NCBI GenBank assembly: GCA_013397795.1
Contig: VZTJ01000758.1
Location: 12,237-76,236 of the forward strand
Origin: Orthonyx spaldingii
Lineage: Eukaryota; Chordata; Aves; Passeriformes; Orthonychidae
DNA: 64,000 nucleotides
Reading direction: 5' to 3'
The position numbers and the translations under genes were made by a program. Below the pieces are notes generated by a model. That model saw only the letters and a program-made list of their open reading frames with translations. It was not told the DNA's origin and did no database searches. The first letter of the stretch is position 1. Each line of letters starts with the position of its first letter. This document shows positions 1 through 11,000 of this stretch, one piece after another.

Positions 1-236
1 CCGCCGCGCCCCCCCCACCGCCTCAGCCGCGCAGCGCCCCCTCCCGGCGGGCCCGGCCGGCCTCTGCTGCCGAAACCGGCGAAAATGCGGCAAAAACCGG
101 GGAAAATGCAGCCAGGTTAACGCCTGCGAGCACGCTCGCCCTCGCTTTGCCAGTCACGGTGCCTGTGTCCGATGTCAGCAGAGCCAGGCTTACTCTGTCC
201 CCCCACTTGCGTGCGTGTGCGGGGAGGCGGAGTGTC
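1..236. promoter_or_regulatory. CpG island, cut by window edge
   Basis: The first 170 bases hold about 23 CpG dinucleotides and are very G+C-rich, in sharp contrast to the CpG-poor remainder of the window. In birds such islands usually mark promoters and first exons. No TATA box is evident. A degenerate 21-bp tandem duplication lies at 75-113 (ACCGGCGAAAATGCGGCA at 75, then a copy at 96 matching 15 of 18 bases). The island runs off the left edge, so the direction of any transcript cannot be decided. A minus-strand open frame over 23-256 shows no recognisable domain and I do not call it coding. The island character is clear; the promoter role is inferred. Confidence 0.75.
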
Positions 237-879
237 CCCTGCTCCTTCCTCCACAAGTCTAGAGCGGCTTTGGAGAAGAGAGGATGCAGATGTTACCTTG
301 CCCTGTGGGAAACCATTTCCCACCTTTCCCGCAACCCTGCTCCTTCCTCCACAAGTCTAGAGCGGCTTTGGAGAAGAGAGGATGCAGATGTTACATTCCC
401 CTGAGGGAAACCATTTCTCACCTTTCCCGCAACTCAGCCCACCTTTCCTGCAACCCTGCTCCTTTTTCCATAATTCTAGAGCGGTTTTGGAGGAGAGAGG
501 ATGCAGATGTTACCTTGCCCTGTGGGAAACCATTTCCCACCTTTCCCGCAACCCTGCTCCTTCCTCCACAATTCTAGAGTGGTTTTGGAGAAGAGAGGAT
601 GCATATGTTACATTCCCCTGAGGGAAACCATCTCCTACCTTTCCCGCAACTCAGCCGACCTTTCCCTCAACCCTGCTCCTTCCTCCACAGTTCTAGAGTG
701 GTTTTGGAGAATTGAGGATGCAAGTGTTACATTCCCCTGAGGGAAACTATTTCCCACCTTTCCCGCAACCCTGCTCCTTCCTGCACAGTTCTAGAGTGGT
801 TTTGGAGAAGAGAGGATGCATATGTTACATTCCCCTGAGGGAAACTATTTCCCACCTTTCCCACAACCCAGCCCATCCC
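237..879. repeat. Dimeric minisatellite, 98+119 bp units (217-bp period)
   Basis: Six tandem units each begin with CCCTGCTCC: 237-334 (98 bp), 335-453 (119), 454-551 (98), 552-670 (119), 671-768 (98) and 769-about 879 (long type, degenerate end). The long units carry an extra 21 bp of the form CTCAGCCCACCTTTCCTGCAA, itself a partial copy of the preceding CACCTTTCCCGCAA. By eye, units 1 and 3 differ at about 6 of 98 positions, 2 and 4 at about 10 of 119, and 1 and 2 at only about 4 of 98. This suggests both dimer amplification and later homogenisation. Neither unit length is a multiple of three, so each unit shifts the frame, and the overlapping open frames here are not likely to be coding. 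The array directly abuts the CpG island. Confidence 0.93.
325..766 (+). promoter_or_regulatory. Periodic E2F-type motifs (TTTCCCGC) in minisatellite
   Basis: TTTCCCGC, an exact match to the E2F consensus TTTSSCGC, occurs at 325-332, 423-430, 542-549, 640-647 and 759-766, spaced 98, 119, 98 and 119 bp. In the sixth unit the CpG has decayed to TTTCCCAC. The same units carry CCCTGAGGG, matching the TFAP2 palindrome SCCTSAGGS, at 399-407, 616-624, 735-743 and 833-841. Two units (1 and 3) carry TGTGGGAA, an RBPJ-type site, within a perfect inverted repeat. The motifs are seen directly; binding is inference and may simply follow from the repeat sequence. Confidence 0.4.
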
Positions 880-1817
880 TGGACACCATCAGTGTCCCGT
901 GTGTGGGACAGATCCCTGTCCCCAGCAGGCCAGGGAGGGATCCTGGTGCCCTTCAGTCGGTGCTGAGGTTCTTCCCGTTATTTATCCAAAGGGTGCTTTG
1001 TCATGAGACTGAGCAGATCTCCCACGGGAGACAGGTATGCCCAGAAAAATGGAAGATGGGCAGGTGGCTTCAGCTTGGGGGAACATTAATACACAAGGAC
1101 AGGTCTCTGGCTGATGGATGTGTGCTGCCTTCACCTGCTAATTCACACCAGCTGTTGGCGTGACCTGTCCTGCCAACGGTCCTAAAGGTGCTTCGTCCCC
1201 TTTCCCACTCCTAACCAGCCCAGTAAGGGCAGCTCTGGTCACTTAATGCTAATGCCTGTAAGGGTTTCAGAACATAAAAGTATTTATTGTCTGTCCAGCA
1301 TTAGTATTTTCAAGTTCCAGCTCTAAAATGCTGCAAACTCCTGAATAATCATTGCCTGTAACCTTATGTCTATCACCTTTCTGTCTCCAGTCTCAGCAAA
1401 GCAATCCCTGTGCACTGGGAGGGTTGCCTTGAAGGACATTCCCTATAATCTCCCTGAATGACCCTGATGTAAGTACACAAGGATGAAATACTTCACATTA
1501 GAGGTATAAATGCATGTATTTACCACAGTATTGCTGTAAGCACCCATAGAAATGTTAATATTGATTGTAAAGGAAAACTCTGCACAGGATTTGTGATATT
1601 TTCCTTGGGATTTCTGTGATTGGCTTCCAGAACCTCAGGAGAGAACTCCTTTAACACCAAACTTGAGGGATTGTAACCTGACAGAGAACTTCCCAATGTG
1701 CTCCACTGAAATGTTTCTTGGCTGCTTCTCTGGCTGCCTCTTGCTGGTGTTCGCTGAGACAAAACACACATTTTTTACCCGACCGGCCCATTTTTTTTAC
1801 CCAAGTAATAAAATATG
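880..1817. other. Single-copy DNA, no gene recognised
   Basis: Moderately G+C-rich DNA after the minisatellite, becoming A+T-richer from about 1240. A plus-strand open frame that starts in the last repeat unit runs to 1163, but its peptide is not recognisable. I see no repeat family here. Confidence 0.6.
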
Positions 1818-1831
1818 ACACTAGAGGGCGG
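1818..1831 (+). promoter_or_regulatory. CTCF-like motif
   Basis: ACACTAGAGGGCGG matches the vertebrate CTCF core consensus CCASYAGRKGGCRS at 13 of 14 positions; only the first base differs. It lies in otherwise A+T-rich sequence, about 1.6 kb from the CpG island, which is a common place for an insulator or loop anchor. Binding is inferred from the motif only. Confidence 0.5.
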
Positions 1832-4119
1832 CCTGTTAATGTAATTCAATAATGAAGTTGCAGCGACTGCACATGGAGATGCAGCGCTGTCCCCTGCTTG
1901 AAGCCAGGGCCATGGCTGGAAGCAGGTCTGGGAACGCTGCCTTCTCCCCCTCTGAGGCAACCACCACTACCCCAAGACACACAAAATATCCCGAGTGTGA
2001 TACCAGAACCCAAAATAATGACTATTCCTAAGAAGTGTGATTTTCCAGCAGACCCACGTGACTGCATCGTCTTACGAGCAGTCCTGTGTTCAACTCTCAG
2101 TCCTGCTCACAGAAGGATGTGGCAGGAGCTGTCCTGTCCATTCCCCCATGACAAACCCATGTCCTGCCCCAAACCATGGCCCTTACTTTGGCAGCTGAAG
2201 GGCAGCGCTGCAGTTGCAGCCCGGTTTTAGCCGCCTGCACTGCAGTTCAGTGAGCACAGTCCCTGTTGGCAGCTCGCTCTCAGGCTCTGCACAGCTTTCC
2301 CATGACTGAGGAGGTCTCTTACCATTCCAGAGACCAGTTTCCTTGTGTCAAATGAGGTTAATAGCTGCATGCAATTTAATTAATTAAAGACTGTGAGTAT
2401 TTTTAGAACACCAGACGCAGTATGTGTCAGAAATACCAGGTATTATCTGAGTACGCCGTGCTGGCGTTATCGATATTTACATTTTGTACTGCCTGGAAGT
2501 GAGGATTTCCTGGTGGGAGGCTGCCAACAGCAACACCTTTCCCCCCCCAGATTTAGAATCTGTGTGTCAAGCGTGAGCCAACAGGCACGAGTGACGTCAG
2601 GCAGAGGTAAGGCCAAGGACACAGGTGACAATGCACCATGTGCTGGCAGAGACCGGTGACACTGGAGGTTGTCACACGTGGCCCGCACCACAGGTGGGCT
2701 TAAGGAATCCTCGAGAGGCTTTCAGTGCTGTGAGCCTATCCAAGGTAACTCAGCATCTTCCCCAGAGAACAATTTAAGCTGAACTTAACTGAGACTTTCT
2801 TATTGTCTGCAGCAGAAATTGGCCTGGAGTTACAGATGGAAGGAACTTAAATAAGTGGCCGCTTTCCTGAAAGCTGATGTTCCTTAGCATTTAGCAGTAA
2901 CGTGTCCTCGGTTTTTGCTAAATTGCAAACGAGCAATTAATTCTTCAGCACTTGTGCAGCATGCTTTAAAAATGGAAACATGAAAGTCTTCTATTAAAAT
3001 GAAGTTGATAGTATGCACCTGCCACTAATGTACTGTACACTGTGTCTTCCACTCATTATAGTGATGATTTGGGTTGAGATCAAGTGTCATATAGTGAAAA
3101 TCACTTCAACATGTGCCTGTTCATATGCATAAACTCCTGTGTACCAGATGGCAAAATATAATGACATCTTAAACAGCTAATTGCATAAACCTTGTAATGC
3201 AGATAATTGCTGAACCAAAGTATGAGTTAATAATTTCCCACTGTATTGCCTGGCTTGACACTAATTCTAAAGGAAAGTTGTGACAATTCTAACACACTAA
3301 AGTTCACCAAGCGGTAATTAAAACTAGCACTTAAAATCATTCGACTTTCAAACCCTTAATTACAATTCAGTGGAATCACTTTGTAGAAATCTAACATTTA
3401 TAGATAGTTACATGATAGCTGATATTTCATCATCATCCCTTTCATGGTGGTGTTCTAAGGCAGGCTTCAGGAAGTGCGTAGCTATCCCTGGAAACTCAAG
3501 GTTGTATTGGTTTCTGTACCAGTGGTCACTGGGAAATACTTGGAATACAGTGGCCAGGACTAGGAGTTTTTCCACGGGCTACGCTTCAGGCAGCGTGGCA
3601 AGTAGTGCTTTTTAATCACCTGATGATATATAAATGTAAATAAGCATCAAGCCACCACAGTGAAATGTATCAGCTTTCACAGTGTGGGTTTAAGAATTGA
3701 ATTGTTGTGGTTGGTTTGATAACACAATGTACTGACCTCAAAGCCAGGCCTCTAACACATCCTGAGCTGTTACCATGTATTGGAAAAGCTGCCATGAAGA
3801 ATGGAAACAGAATTAATGATGGTAAATACAGATTTAGGAGAAATAAGCCTTAGCAGACAAATGCAATTTCTTTCTTTGATGAGGTGCATCAAATAATATG
3901 ATGAAGGTAAAGACTGAATGATAAAGGTCAATGAAGAGATGTGATATTCATTTTTTTATGGAGATTAGAATTAACTCTGTGTGATATTCCGATCAAAAAG
4001 CATTAGAAATAGCAGCAGAGCATGCACTAATTAGATTAGGAATTGGCAAACAGCCTGTTAAAAAGTAGCTATGAATCAGGAGTCGTTATCAAACAGGAGA
4101 GTTTTACCAGGATCAGCAT
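1832..4119. other. A+T-rich single-copy DNA, possible conserved non-coding stretch
   Basis: No gene is recognised. A perfect 14-bp palindrome TTTAATTAATTAAA lies at 2375-2388. The stretch from about 2880 to 3380 is A+T-rich without simple repeats and dense in TAATTA-type homeodomain cores, including GGTAATTA and TTAATTAC near 3313-3365. That is a texture often seen in conserved non-coding elements, but conservation cannot be judged from one sequence. Confidence 0.4.
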
Positions 4120-4625
4120 CAGGTCAGATGCTAGTCAATGTTTTCTTCAATGATTTGGATGTAAACACTGTAAATTCACAGCTGATAAATCTGAGGGTGA
4201 CAGGAACATTGGTGGAGTGACAGACAGCAATGAGAATGACACTCCAAGTGATCTCAGTTGTTTCATGAGCTGAGCCCATTCAAACACAATTGCTTTAATA
4301 CAGACAATATAAGATTATGCGGCTTCTAGTGCTCACACTTTTAAAAAATTGTTGGAAAACTGGAGAGGGTGCAGAAAAGAGCCACAGAGAGGATTTTAGG
4401 GCTGAAGAAAGTGCTTAATGGTGAAAGACTTAAAGCGCTCAATCTGCCTCGCTTACTGGAAAGAAGACTGGGACGTGACACGAGTGTAATGTGTAAGTAT
4501 TTAAGTATCTACGAGATGTGTCTGGAATTATCTGCTGGATACTGACAACATTTTTAATCTTTCAGAGAAAAGTGGATAACTGCGAGTTGAAGTCAAACAA
4601 ATTGAAGTGAGAATTTAGGGGGTTT
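4120..4625 (+). mobile_element. Ancient CR1-type LINE fragment (RT C-terminus and 3' region)
   Basis: The stretch follows the old amniote CR1 (L3-like) consensus in sense orientation. Near 4139 the degenerate reading gives FFNDLDVN, corresponding to the conserved F-I-N-D-L-D segment of the CR1 reverse transcriptase. Further on come the phrases ATTGGTGGAGTGACA (near 4209), GGAGAGGGTGCAGAAAAGAGCC (4362-4383), AAGCGCTCAATCTGCCTCGC (4433-4452) and AGTTGAAGTCAAACAAATT (near 4586), in the expected order. Frameshifts and stops are numerous, so it is a dead relic. It is much more diverged than the avian CR1 copies later in the window. The 5' limit is uncertain by tens of bases. Confidence 0.75.
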
Positions 4626-4678
4626 TAATAGCCAGAGTAGCTGAAGGCTGACTTTCAAGGCACAGAGTAGATGCTGTC

Positions 4679-4702
4679 TTTTTTTTTTTTTTTTTTTTTT
4701 TT
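4679..4702. repeat. Poly-T tract (24 T)
   Basis: An uninterrupted run of 24 T about 50 bases after the old CR1 fragment. CR1 elements do not end in poly-A, so this is not its tail. It could be a simple homopolymer or the tail of an unrecognised antisense retrocopy. Confidence 0.9.
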
Positions 4703-7210
4703 AATTTTCAAAGCAAGACCAGAAGACCTGCGGTAACTAAAACCAAGCGAGTGCATTTAATGCAGAGGCAGTGGCACACAGTGAGTCATTGTGTATCGAG
4801 GGGTTTTCTCTAGCCTTCAGTGCTGTGAGTCTGTGTACATCAGCAGAGACATTGCAGAAGCATTTGGGAGCAGGAACGTACACCTGTGCAATGGAATAAT
4901 CAAGTAATAACAAGCCTAACACATTTCATGGGCTCTCCAGAACCAGGCCAGGTGTGCAGATATCTCACATTCATGTATCTCTAATAACGCATTATTTTAA
5001 AAAGAGACAATTTTTGTGCTGCTGGAGCTACACAACCCCCCCCAAAAGGCAGCCCCCTAGCAGTAGATCTGTCACCCCTTGCCTGCTTCCCGATATGAAA
5101 TAGCTGATTCCTCAGAGCTCTCTGCCTCTGCTCTGTGGCAAAGGAGAAGCAGTGACCCCATCTCTGGATATCTACTTGGAAGCCTGTTTTATTCACAGTG
5201 TGAATCAGACATTCCTGGATGGGAGTGGGTTACAGGCAGAATATTAGCCTGAAACTTCACCCCAAGCCTCTTTTTCTGATGCAGTTCTGTCTCAGCAATT
5301 GATTACTGTAAGAAATGCTGCCAAACCCTTGTCCTGCTGCTCACACGGCTTCCTTCTGCTCTGGCCATACACACACAGCACAGCAGTTCCCTGTGTGTTG
5401 CTTGCATCCCACAAATCTGCTCCTCTCTCACCCCTCCAAAAAAACTCAACAACTGTCAAAGCCATGAGCAGGCAGTAATCATTTCAAGGCTCTCCAGTAC
5501 CACCACATGGTGCCTGCCACTACAGCTCAGTGTAATGCAGACGGAAGAGAAAGCAGAGACCTCATCCCATTTCCTTCAGCTCTGGCATGTTCTTGGAGGT
5601 CTCACATCTAAGTTCGGATGGAGCACAGTTCAGCCTAGCCCCTGACAAAGCTGGGAGCTAAACTCTATCAAATCCAATAGCACAGACAGTTCTGTTCAAG
5701 GCTCAGCACAATCCTCTCTGCCTTTTAACATATTTATTAGCCCATGAATCATAACTACCAGGTGTCTGTGTTGTTACTAATTTTACAGACAGATGTAACT
5801 GGATCTGTTATGAAATACTTTAATGCTCAGGTCTCCTTTACTGCTCCCTGGGGTCTTTCCAGCCACCCCTGCTGTGGATCGACATCCCTTTCCTCTGTGG
5901 GAGCAGCACTGCCACGTACAGCTGGTGAGGATCAGGCTGCTTTTCCCTAGAGAAAGATGCTTCAGGGAAGATGCCATTCCTGACAGTTAAAACATTTTCA
6001 GTCTATACTAAGCATCCTCTGTAAAACCTCAGCTCAAGGTGATTGTGTCAAGCTCTGCAAAGTAACTCCATCCAGCAGAGCTCATGGTGCATTTGTGGCA
6101 CATGTGGCACTTTTTTTGTGTGTCCATCTCCTAATTATTTACCTGAGGCAGTTCCTCAACTGTCTGTAGCTAGCAAGAGTTACAGCTTTCCCTCACACAC
6201 TCCACCAGCTGCATGGAACACGTGCCACCAGGTGGTCCTGGGTAGTTTTCCCAAGAGCACTGTTCTTCAGGGAAATTTCAGTGCAAACCTCAATGAGATT
6301 CATGCATTTCATTCACTGCCCACATGTGTAAGTGCAGAATGTCAGTGATGGTATTTCAGCCCATCTATCTGCACCATAACTACTACACACTGTCCATAGA
6401 AGAGACACAGATAACTATAACAAACCAATGCAAAGGAAGACACCGAGCAGCATTATTAATTGATAACTCAAATACAGAAGTTTGAGGCACACTGAAAATT
6501 GTCAGTGATAGCAAAGCCTGGACAGCTCAACAGTCTCAGGGATTTAGGCAGAGATCAATGCAGTGGCTGAGGACGTGCCTTTGGCTTGCAGTGATGCTGG
6601 TGATCAACTCAAAGCAGGAAATTGTCCCTCCAATCAACTCAGCAGCTAAAAATGAAACATGAGCTGAAATTCGTTGCTGGGAAGGATGTTATCTGAGAAA
6701 CTTCTTTTTCTTAAAACATCTGATAGATCCAGGATGTGGTGGTATGACATGTCGGTGACTTGTTTCTCAGTCTGTGAATGTAAATTCATCTTCCTCTTTT
6801 CTTTCAATACGAAAAAGTCTTTGAAGTCAAACCTGGGGGTAGATTATCTTCCAGAAGTGAAAATCTAGAAAACAAGGCAAAATGTGTTGTCATATCTCTT
6901 TACTGCTCCTTGCAACATTATTTTCTGCCTAGGATTTCTAGATACTTCTTATATCAATGCACTCGTAGAGTGAAAACAATTTCTGATCATGAGTTTTATC
7001 AAAACAGAATTCAGTACTGAAAACTTAGCATGCATTTTGAGTTTTATTAACAAATCCTGCTTAAATTGAATCTCTCCCCATCACTCCCTTTCTAACCAGC
7101 ACTCAGTAACATTCAAATAGTGCTAATGTAATAAGTATTCACTAAAGAGGAACATAACTCAGAGTTCTCCTACCTGGCTGTGGCTGTTTGGTGCTCTTCA
7201 GAGGAGGAGC
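4703..7210. other. Single-copy DNA, no gene recognised
   Basis: No coding region or repeat family is recognised. A weaker CTCF-like match, CCACCAGGTGGTCC, lies at 6225-6238 and fits 12 of 14 consensus positions. Open frames such as 6043-6348 on the plus strand have no domain features. Confidence 0.5.
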
Positions 7211-7242
7211 CATCTTCTCATCTTCTCTCCTCTTCTCTCCAG
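7211..7242 (+). other. Polypyrimidine tract with AG, splice-acceptor-like
   Basis: About 30 bases of almost pure C and T (repeated TCTTCTC/TCTCC) end in CCAG at 7239-7242. This is a textbook vertebrate 3' splice site shape. Two of the three downstream frames close within about seven codons and the third after 13, so any exon here would be non-coding. It may also be a simple CT-rich stretch. Confidence 0.25.
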
Positions 7243-7651
7243 GAGGTTTTTAGGAAAGGATGAGCCATCATATTTTACCTTCTTCTAAAAATGCATGCCT
7301 GTCTTTGCCATGCCTCGTATGTGTCCTGATATCCAAAGACATTGGAGACAGACTGAAAAATCTGTTGGTAGGTAGAGAAAACAGTCTGGGGGGAGTGGGC
7401 CTCCACATTCCGTTCTCCATGGAGCAGTTGCCCTCTGCCATTACTCTCTGATTAAACAACCTTATAATAAAATATGGTGTCATCTTAGAAGGGGAATTTG
7501 CTTCCAGAACTGGTGAAAATCACTGGAGATCTGTCATTTCTCCAGATGAACACCTGGAGACTGATTTTCTTTACCCTGCCTAATTTGCCTTTGATTTCTA
7601 AGACCCTAAGGCACTTAGAGATCAGAAAATAGTTCAGTCTATAAAAAAGCA

Positions 7652-8047
7652 ATGCACTGCTCCTTAGCATTGGTTCTCAAATTGTTCTTTCACGCACTGC
7701 TATCACCATGTGTAATTACTTGCAGGTGTCAGCTGGAACGTGGTGTCTTTTGTCTTCTCAAGTGCTTTGGCCAGCAGGGACCTAACAGGCTTTGGTTTGC
7801 CGTGATTAATAGGTTGGCTGTTGGTCTAAATGACCACTGGAAAAGGACATCCTGTAAGATAAGAGCTTTCACTGTCAGTCATATGGATTGCTTCACCTCA
7901 GAATGTTCCAAAGCAGCATTGCTGGAACAGTTTGGACCTGGGTCTGAAGCCAGTGGGACTTTTGTAGACATGCAGGACTCTGCAATAACTTGCAATTCAG
8001 TGGTTGAATTCCACTATGGGCACCAGAACAGGGTAAGAAACCAGTGA
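7652..8047 (+). other. 131-codon open frame with possible splice sites, unrecognised
   Basis: An open frame of 131 codons. TTACTTGCAG (ending 7725) could act as an acceptor and AACAGG followed by GTAAGA (GT at 8033) as a donor, defining a possible 307-base exon at 7726-8032. The peptide is cysteine-rich at its start and shows no domain, signal or repeat I can name. I do not assert that it is a gene; open frames of this size arise by chance in 64 kb. Confidence 0.15.
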
Positions 8048-11000
8048 TCTTGATCACAATTAGACCTGATTTATACACATTATTTGCTTATCTTCTATTC
8101 CTTATCACATCAATTTAGCTTCTTAATATGGGCACTTATCACAGCAGTGATTGCTGTCTGCTCTGTTAATTGATGATTTCATTGTTCATTGCACCTACTT
8201 ATGTGTGGCTGTCAGGAAGGGTTTTGTTATTTTGGCTGTGTGAGCATAAGTAAGAACACTTCTCCAAATCATCAAAATGGCATTCAAAAATGGGATTTTG
8301 AATTAGGTAGTGGCTTCAGGGGAAAATCTGAAGATTGCCTACAGAAAGAGAACAAATTCTTTAGAGATTTTTGTTGTCCAGCAGACTGGCTGCTGGAGGC
8401 TTTTCAGGTAGCAAGAAACCTTTCCCAGGAAGTTTCTGCAAGGCTCTGACATTTACAGAGTGGCTGTCAGTGTTGCATAACCTCAGGAGCATCATTATCA
8501 TTGACCTACTGTAGAGCTGCCACTATTTCATGTCCCATGTTCTTCAGCAGAGCAATGCTTATCAGTGCTTTTCTTAACTCATCTCTTGTCAGTAAGAGCT
8601 TTCTGCTGTGTCTCTTGTTTCCATTTAGGATGTAGAGTAAGAGGAAGACAAAGAGACTCTAAAAATTAGAGACCTTGGAGTTATGAGCTGTTTTTATACA
8701 TTTTGGCTAGGGTTAATTTCTTGCAGATAATTCTCATTTTGTATTTAGTTCAAATAACAGATTCTACTGCTATTTTAATTTTGCGGTTTCATTTTAAACC
8801 TGCATTATTTATCAATTTCTTTGAATCGTTTGGCTTGTTCACAGCACTCTTTAGGGCTTCTCCCCCTCGATTATTTTATCGTGGCAGTTGAAGTGATCTC
8901 TGTATAGTCAAACACTACTTTATGCAGATCCCATTGGGGCTATTCACATATCCATATGTGCATGCAGTTCCCACTAATGCTTGTCAATGGGACTTAACAT
9001 ATGAGCATGGACTTGAGAATAGACCCCTTGCTGGGCACTTGACTAGATGTTGTTTTTTTTTTATGTTGATCCAGATCACTCACAGCAAACGTGGCTGTTA
9101 CTAGAAATCACTGCACTTAACAGGACCGCTGAGTGCAACCTCCCTTTCCTTCTCCTTCTTCCACATAGAGCTGCTTGGTGGGGTTTGCAGACTCATGGTA
9201 AATATTTCTTAGACATAAACTGGAGTCCAAGGTTATTGCATAAAGTAGCTTTATTCTGTGTGCGCCCTTCTGTTTGCCATGAAACAGGATACACTTAAGT
9301 CACTCCATTAAAGAAAGGACAGGTTTTTTAAGGAATGAAGTGGGACTTGGATGTTTGGGCTCTGTCTGTGGCTCCACCTAGGCAGAATGGTTGGAGCTTC
9401 AACATTCAGTACTTATGAAAACAAAAGGAAAGCTGAGCTAAGTTTGAGCGTTTATATTTTGTTTCTGTGTACCTGTTTTTAGCATCTTTGTGGTTTTCAT
9501 GACTGTGGGCTCCCCACTCTGCTGGTATTCACGTGACTATAAGTTAAGTGATGACAGAACACTTTCCATCATGAAGTTGAAGTCTTCAATATGTTTTGTA
9601 AAACTGAGGCATCTTGTGCCATCTGTAATCCCACTCCACTGCAATTCAGGGAGATGCAAATGTTGAATCAGTATTTTTTGTTAACCATATGAAAATAATT
9701 ACTGATTTCAGAGTAATTTGTAATGAAGATGTGTCCACATCTGAAAGAGGAAATGACCAAGTCAAGACGTGTTCTCTCAATCTCTATTCTGCCAGGAGGT
9801 TTCCTGCTTTTAAGCCACACTTTGAGATTTTGGAAGGTAGTTTTTTTGGTTTTTGGTTTTTTTAAATGTACGATCCTTGGAGAAGTTTACTGAGCTATAA
9901 TTCTGGGTGCACTAGGGACCAATGAACTGAAGTCAAACACGGGCAGGAAGCACAGTGTTTCAATAGCCAGCCCTTCAGGAATTAATTTACTTAGTTTAAA
10001 TTTTCACTTTCTACCTCACTCCATGCTTTCAGGTTTTCCCTACTGGCACTAGAAGTGTGAACAAGGCTCTAAGAAAGTACCAGGATACAATAGTGTCTGT
10101 TTTGCAGAGATCTGGCCCTGATCCCCGCAGCTACATTGCGGGCAGAACCTCGTACCAGGGCAGAAATCTTGAATTTAGTCCCTGTGGACATCAGAACTGA
10201 CCTGTGGCTAAACTGGGGGCACATCTCAGGACAGAGCCAAATGAGAGCAATTTCAGCACACAGTAACTCACAGTTATGCATCTCCCAAGGCTGGCCAGCC
10301 AAGGTTGGCCAGTCTTCCCTGTTTTAAAGGTTGAATTTCAGTGCTCGTAACTTTACCTGGTATTAACCACTAGGAGACATTTTCCAAAATTCATGTTTTT
10401 GTCAGGCTGATTTCTTTCTAGAAAACTTTTATCCAAACTAATTCATCTATATGTAAGAAAGGCTCTAGAAAATATTTTTCAGTGTTACTGTTCTCACAGT
10501 TTGACCTTGTAAAGCTCTGATATCGTCCTGGTTTGAAAACAACAACTAGGAGATTGGCCTACATCATCTGTTTCTTAATAAATGCTTTCTGGAAGTTTCA
10601 AAAATCCATCAGATCTCAAAATCCTTTACAAAGTTCACATTTGCTTGTGCTCCGCAAAAGTTTTACAGTGTTAAACTGCTAAAGTCGGAGCAGGTTTTAC
10701 AGGGAAGAGGCACCCTTTGGGCAGAGCACACAGAGCCTGTCTTGCTATGCAGGGGGTTCTTGAACACCTCTCTGCAATGTTCTTTCAAATATTTGCTAAC
10801 TTCTGGGTGCTCAGTCTTGCATTCCCAGCAGTGTCCTGTGAACATCCCCACTTCATGTGCAATTAAATGTCATTTACAAAGCAGGTAATGAGTTAAAATA
10901 ACCCTGCCCCTGTTGGTTAAGAGGAAGTATGTCTCTTAGTTGGTACTAATGGATGGCAGCTATTAGTTACTCCTACATTAAGGTGCATTCATATTGAAAT

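Noticed and set aside
147..966. Chain of overlapping open frames through the minisatellite with repeated peptide motifs
   Set aside because: Unit lengths 98 and 119 shift the frame at every unit, and the frames end at a TAG in the repeated TCTAGA. The peptides only reflect the DNA repeat.
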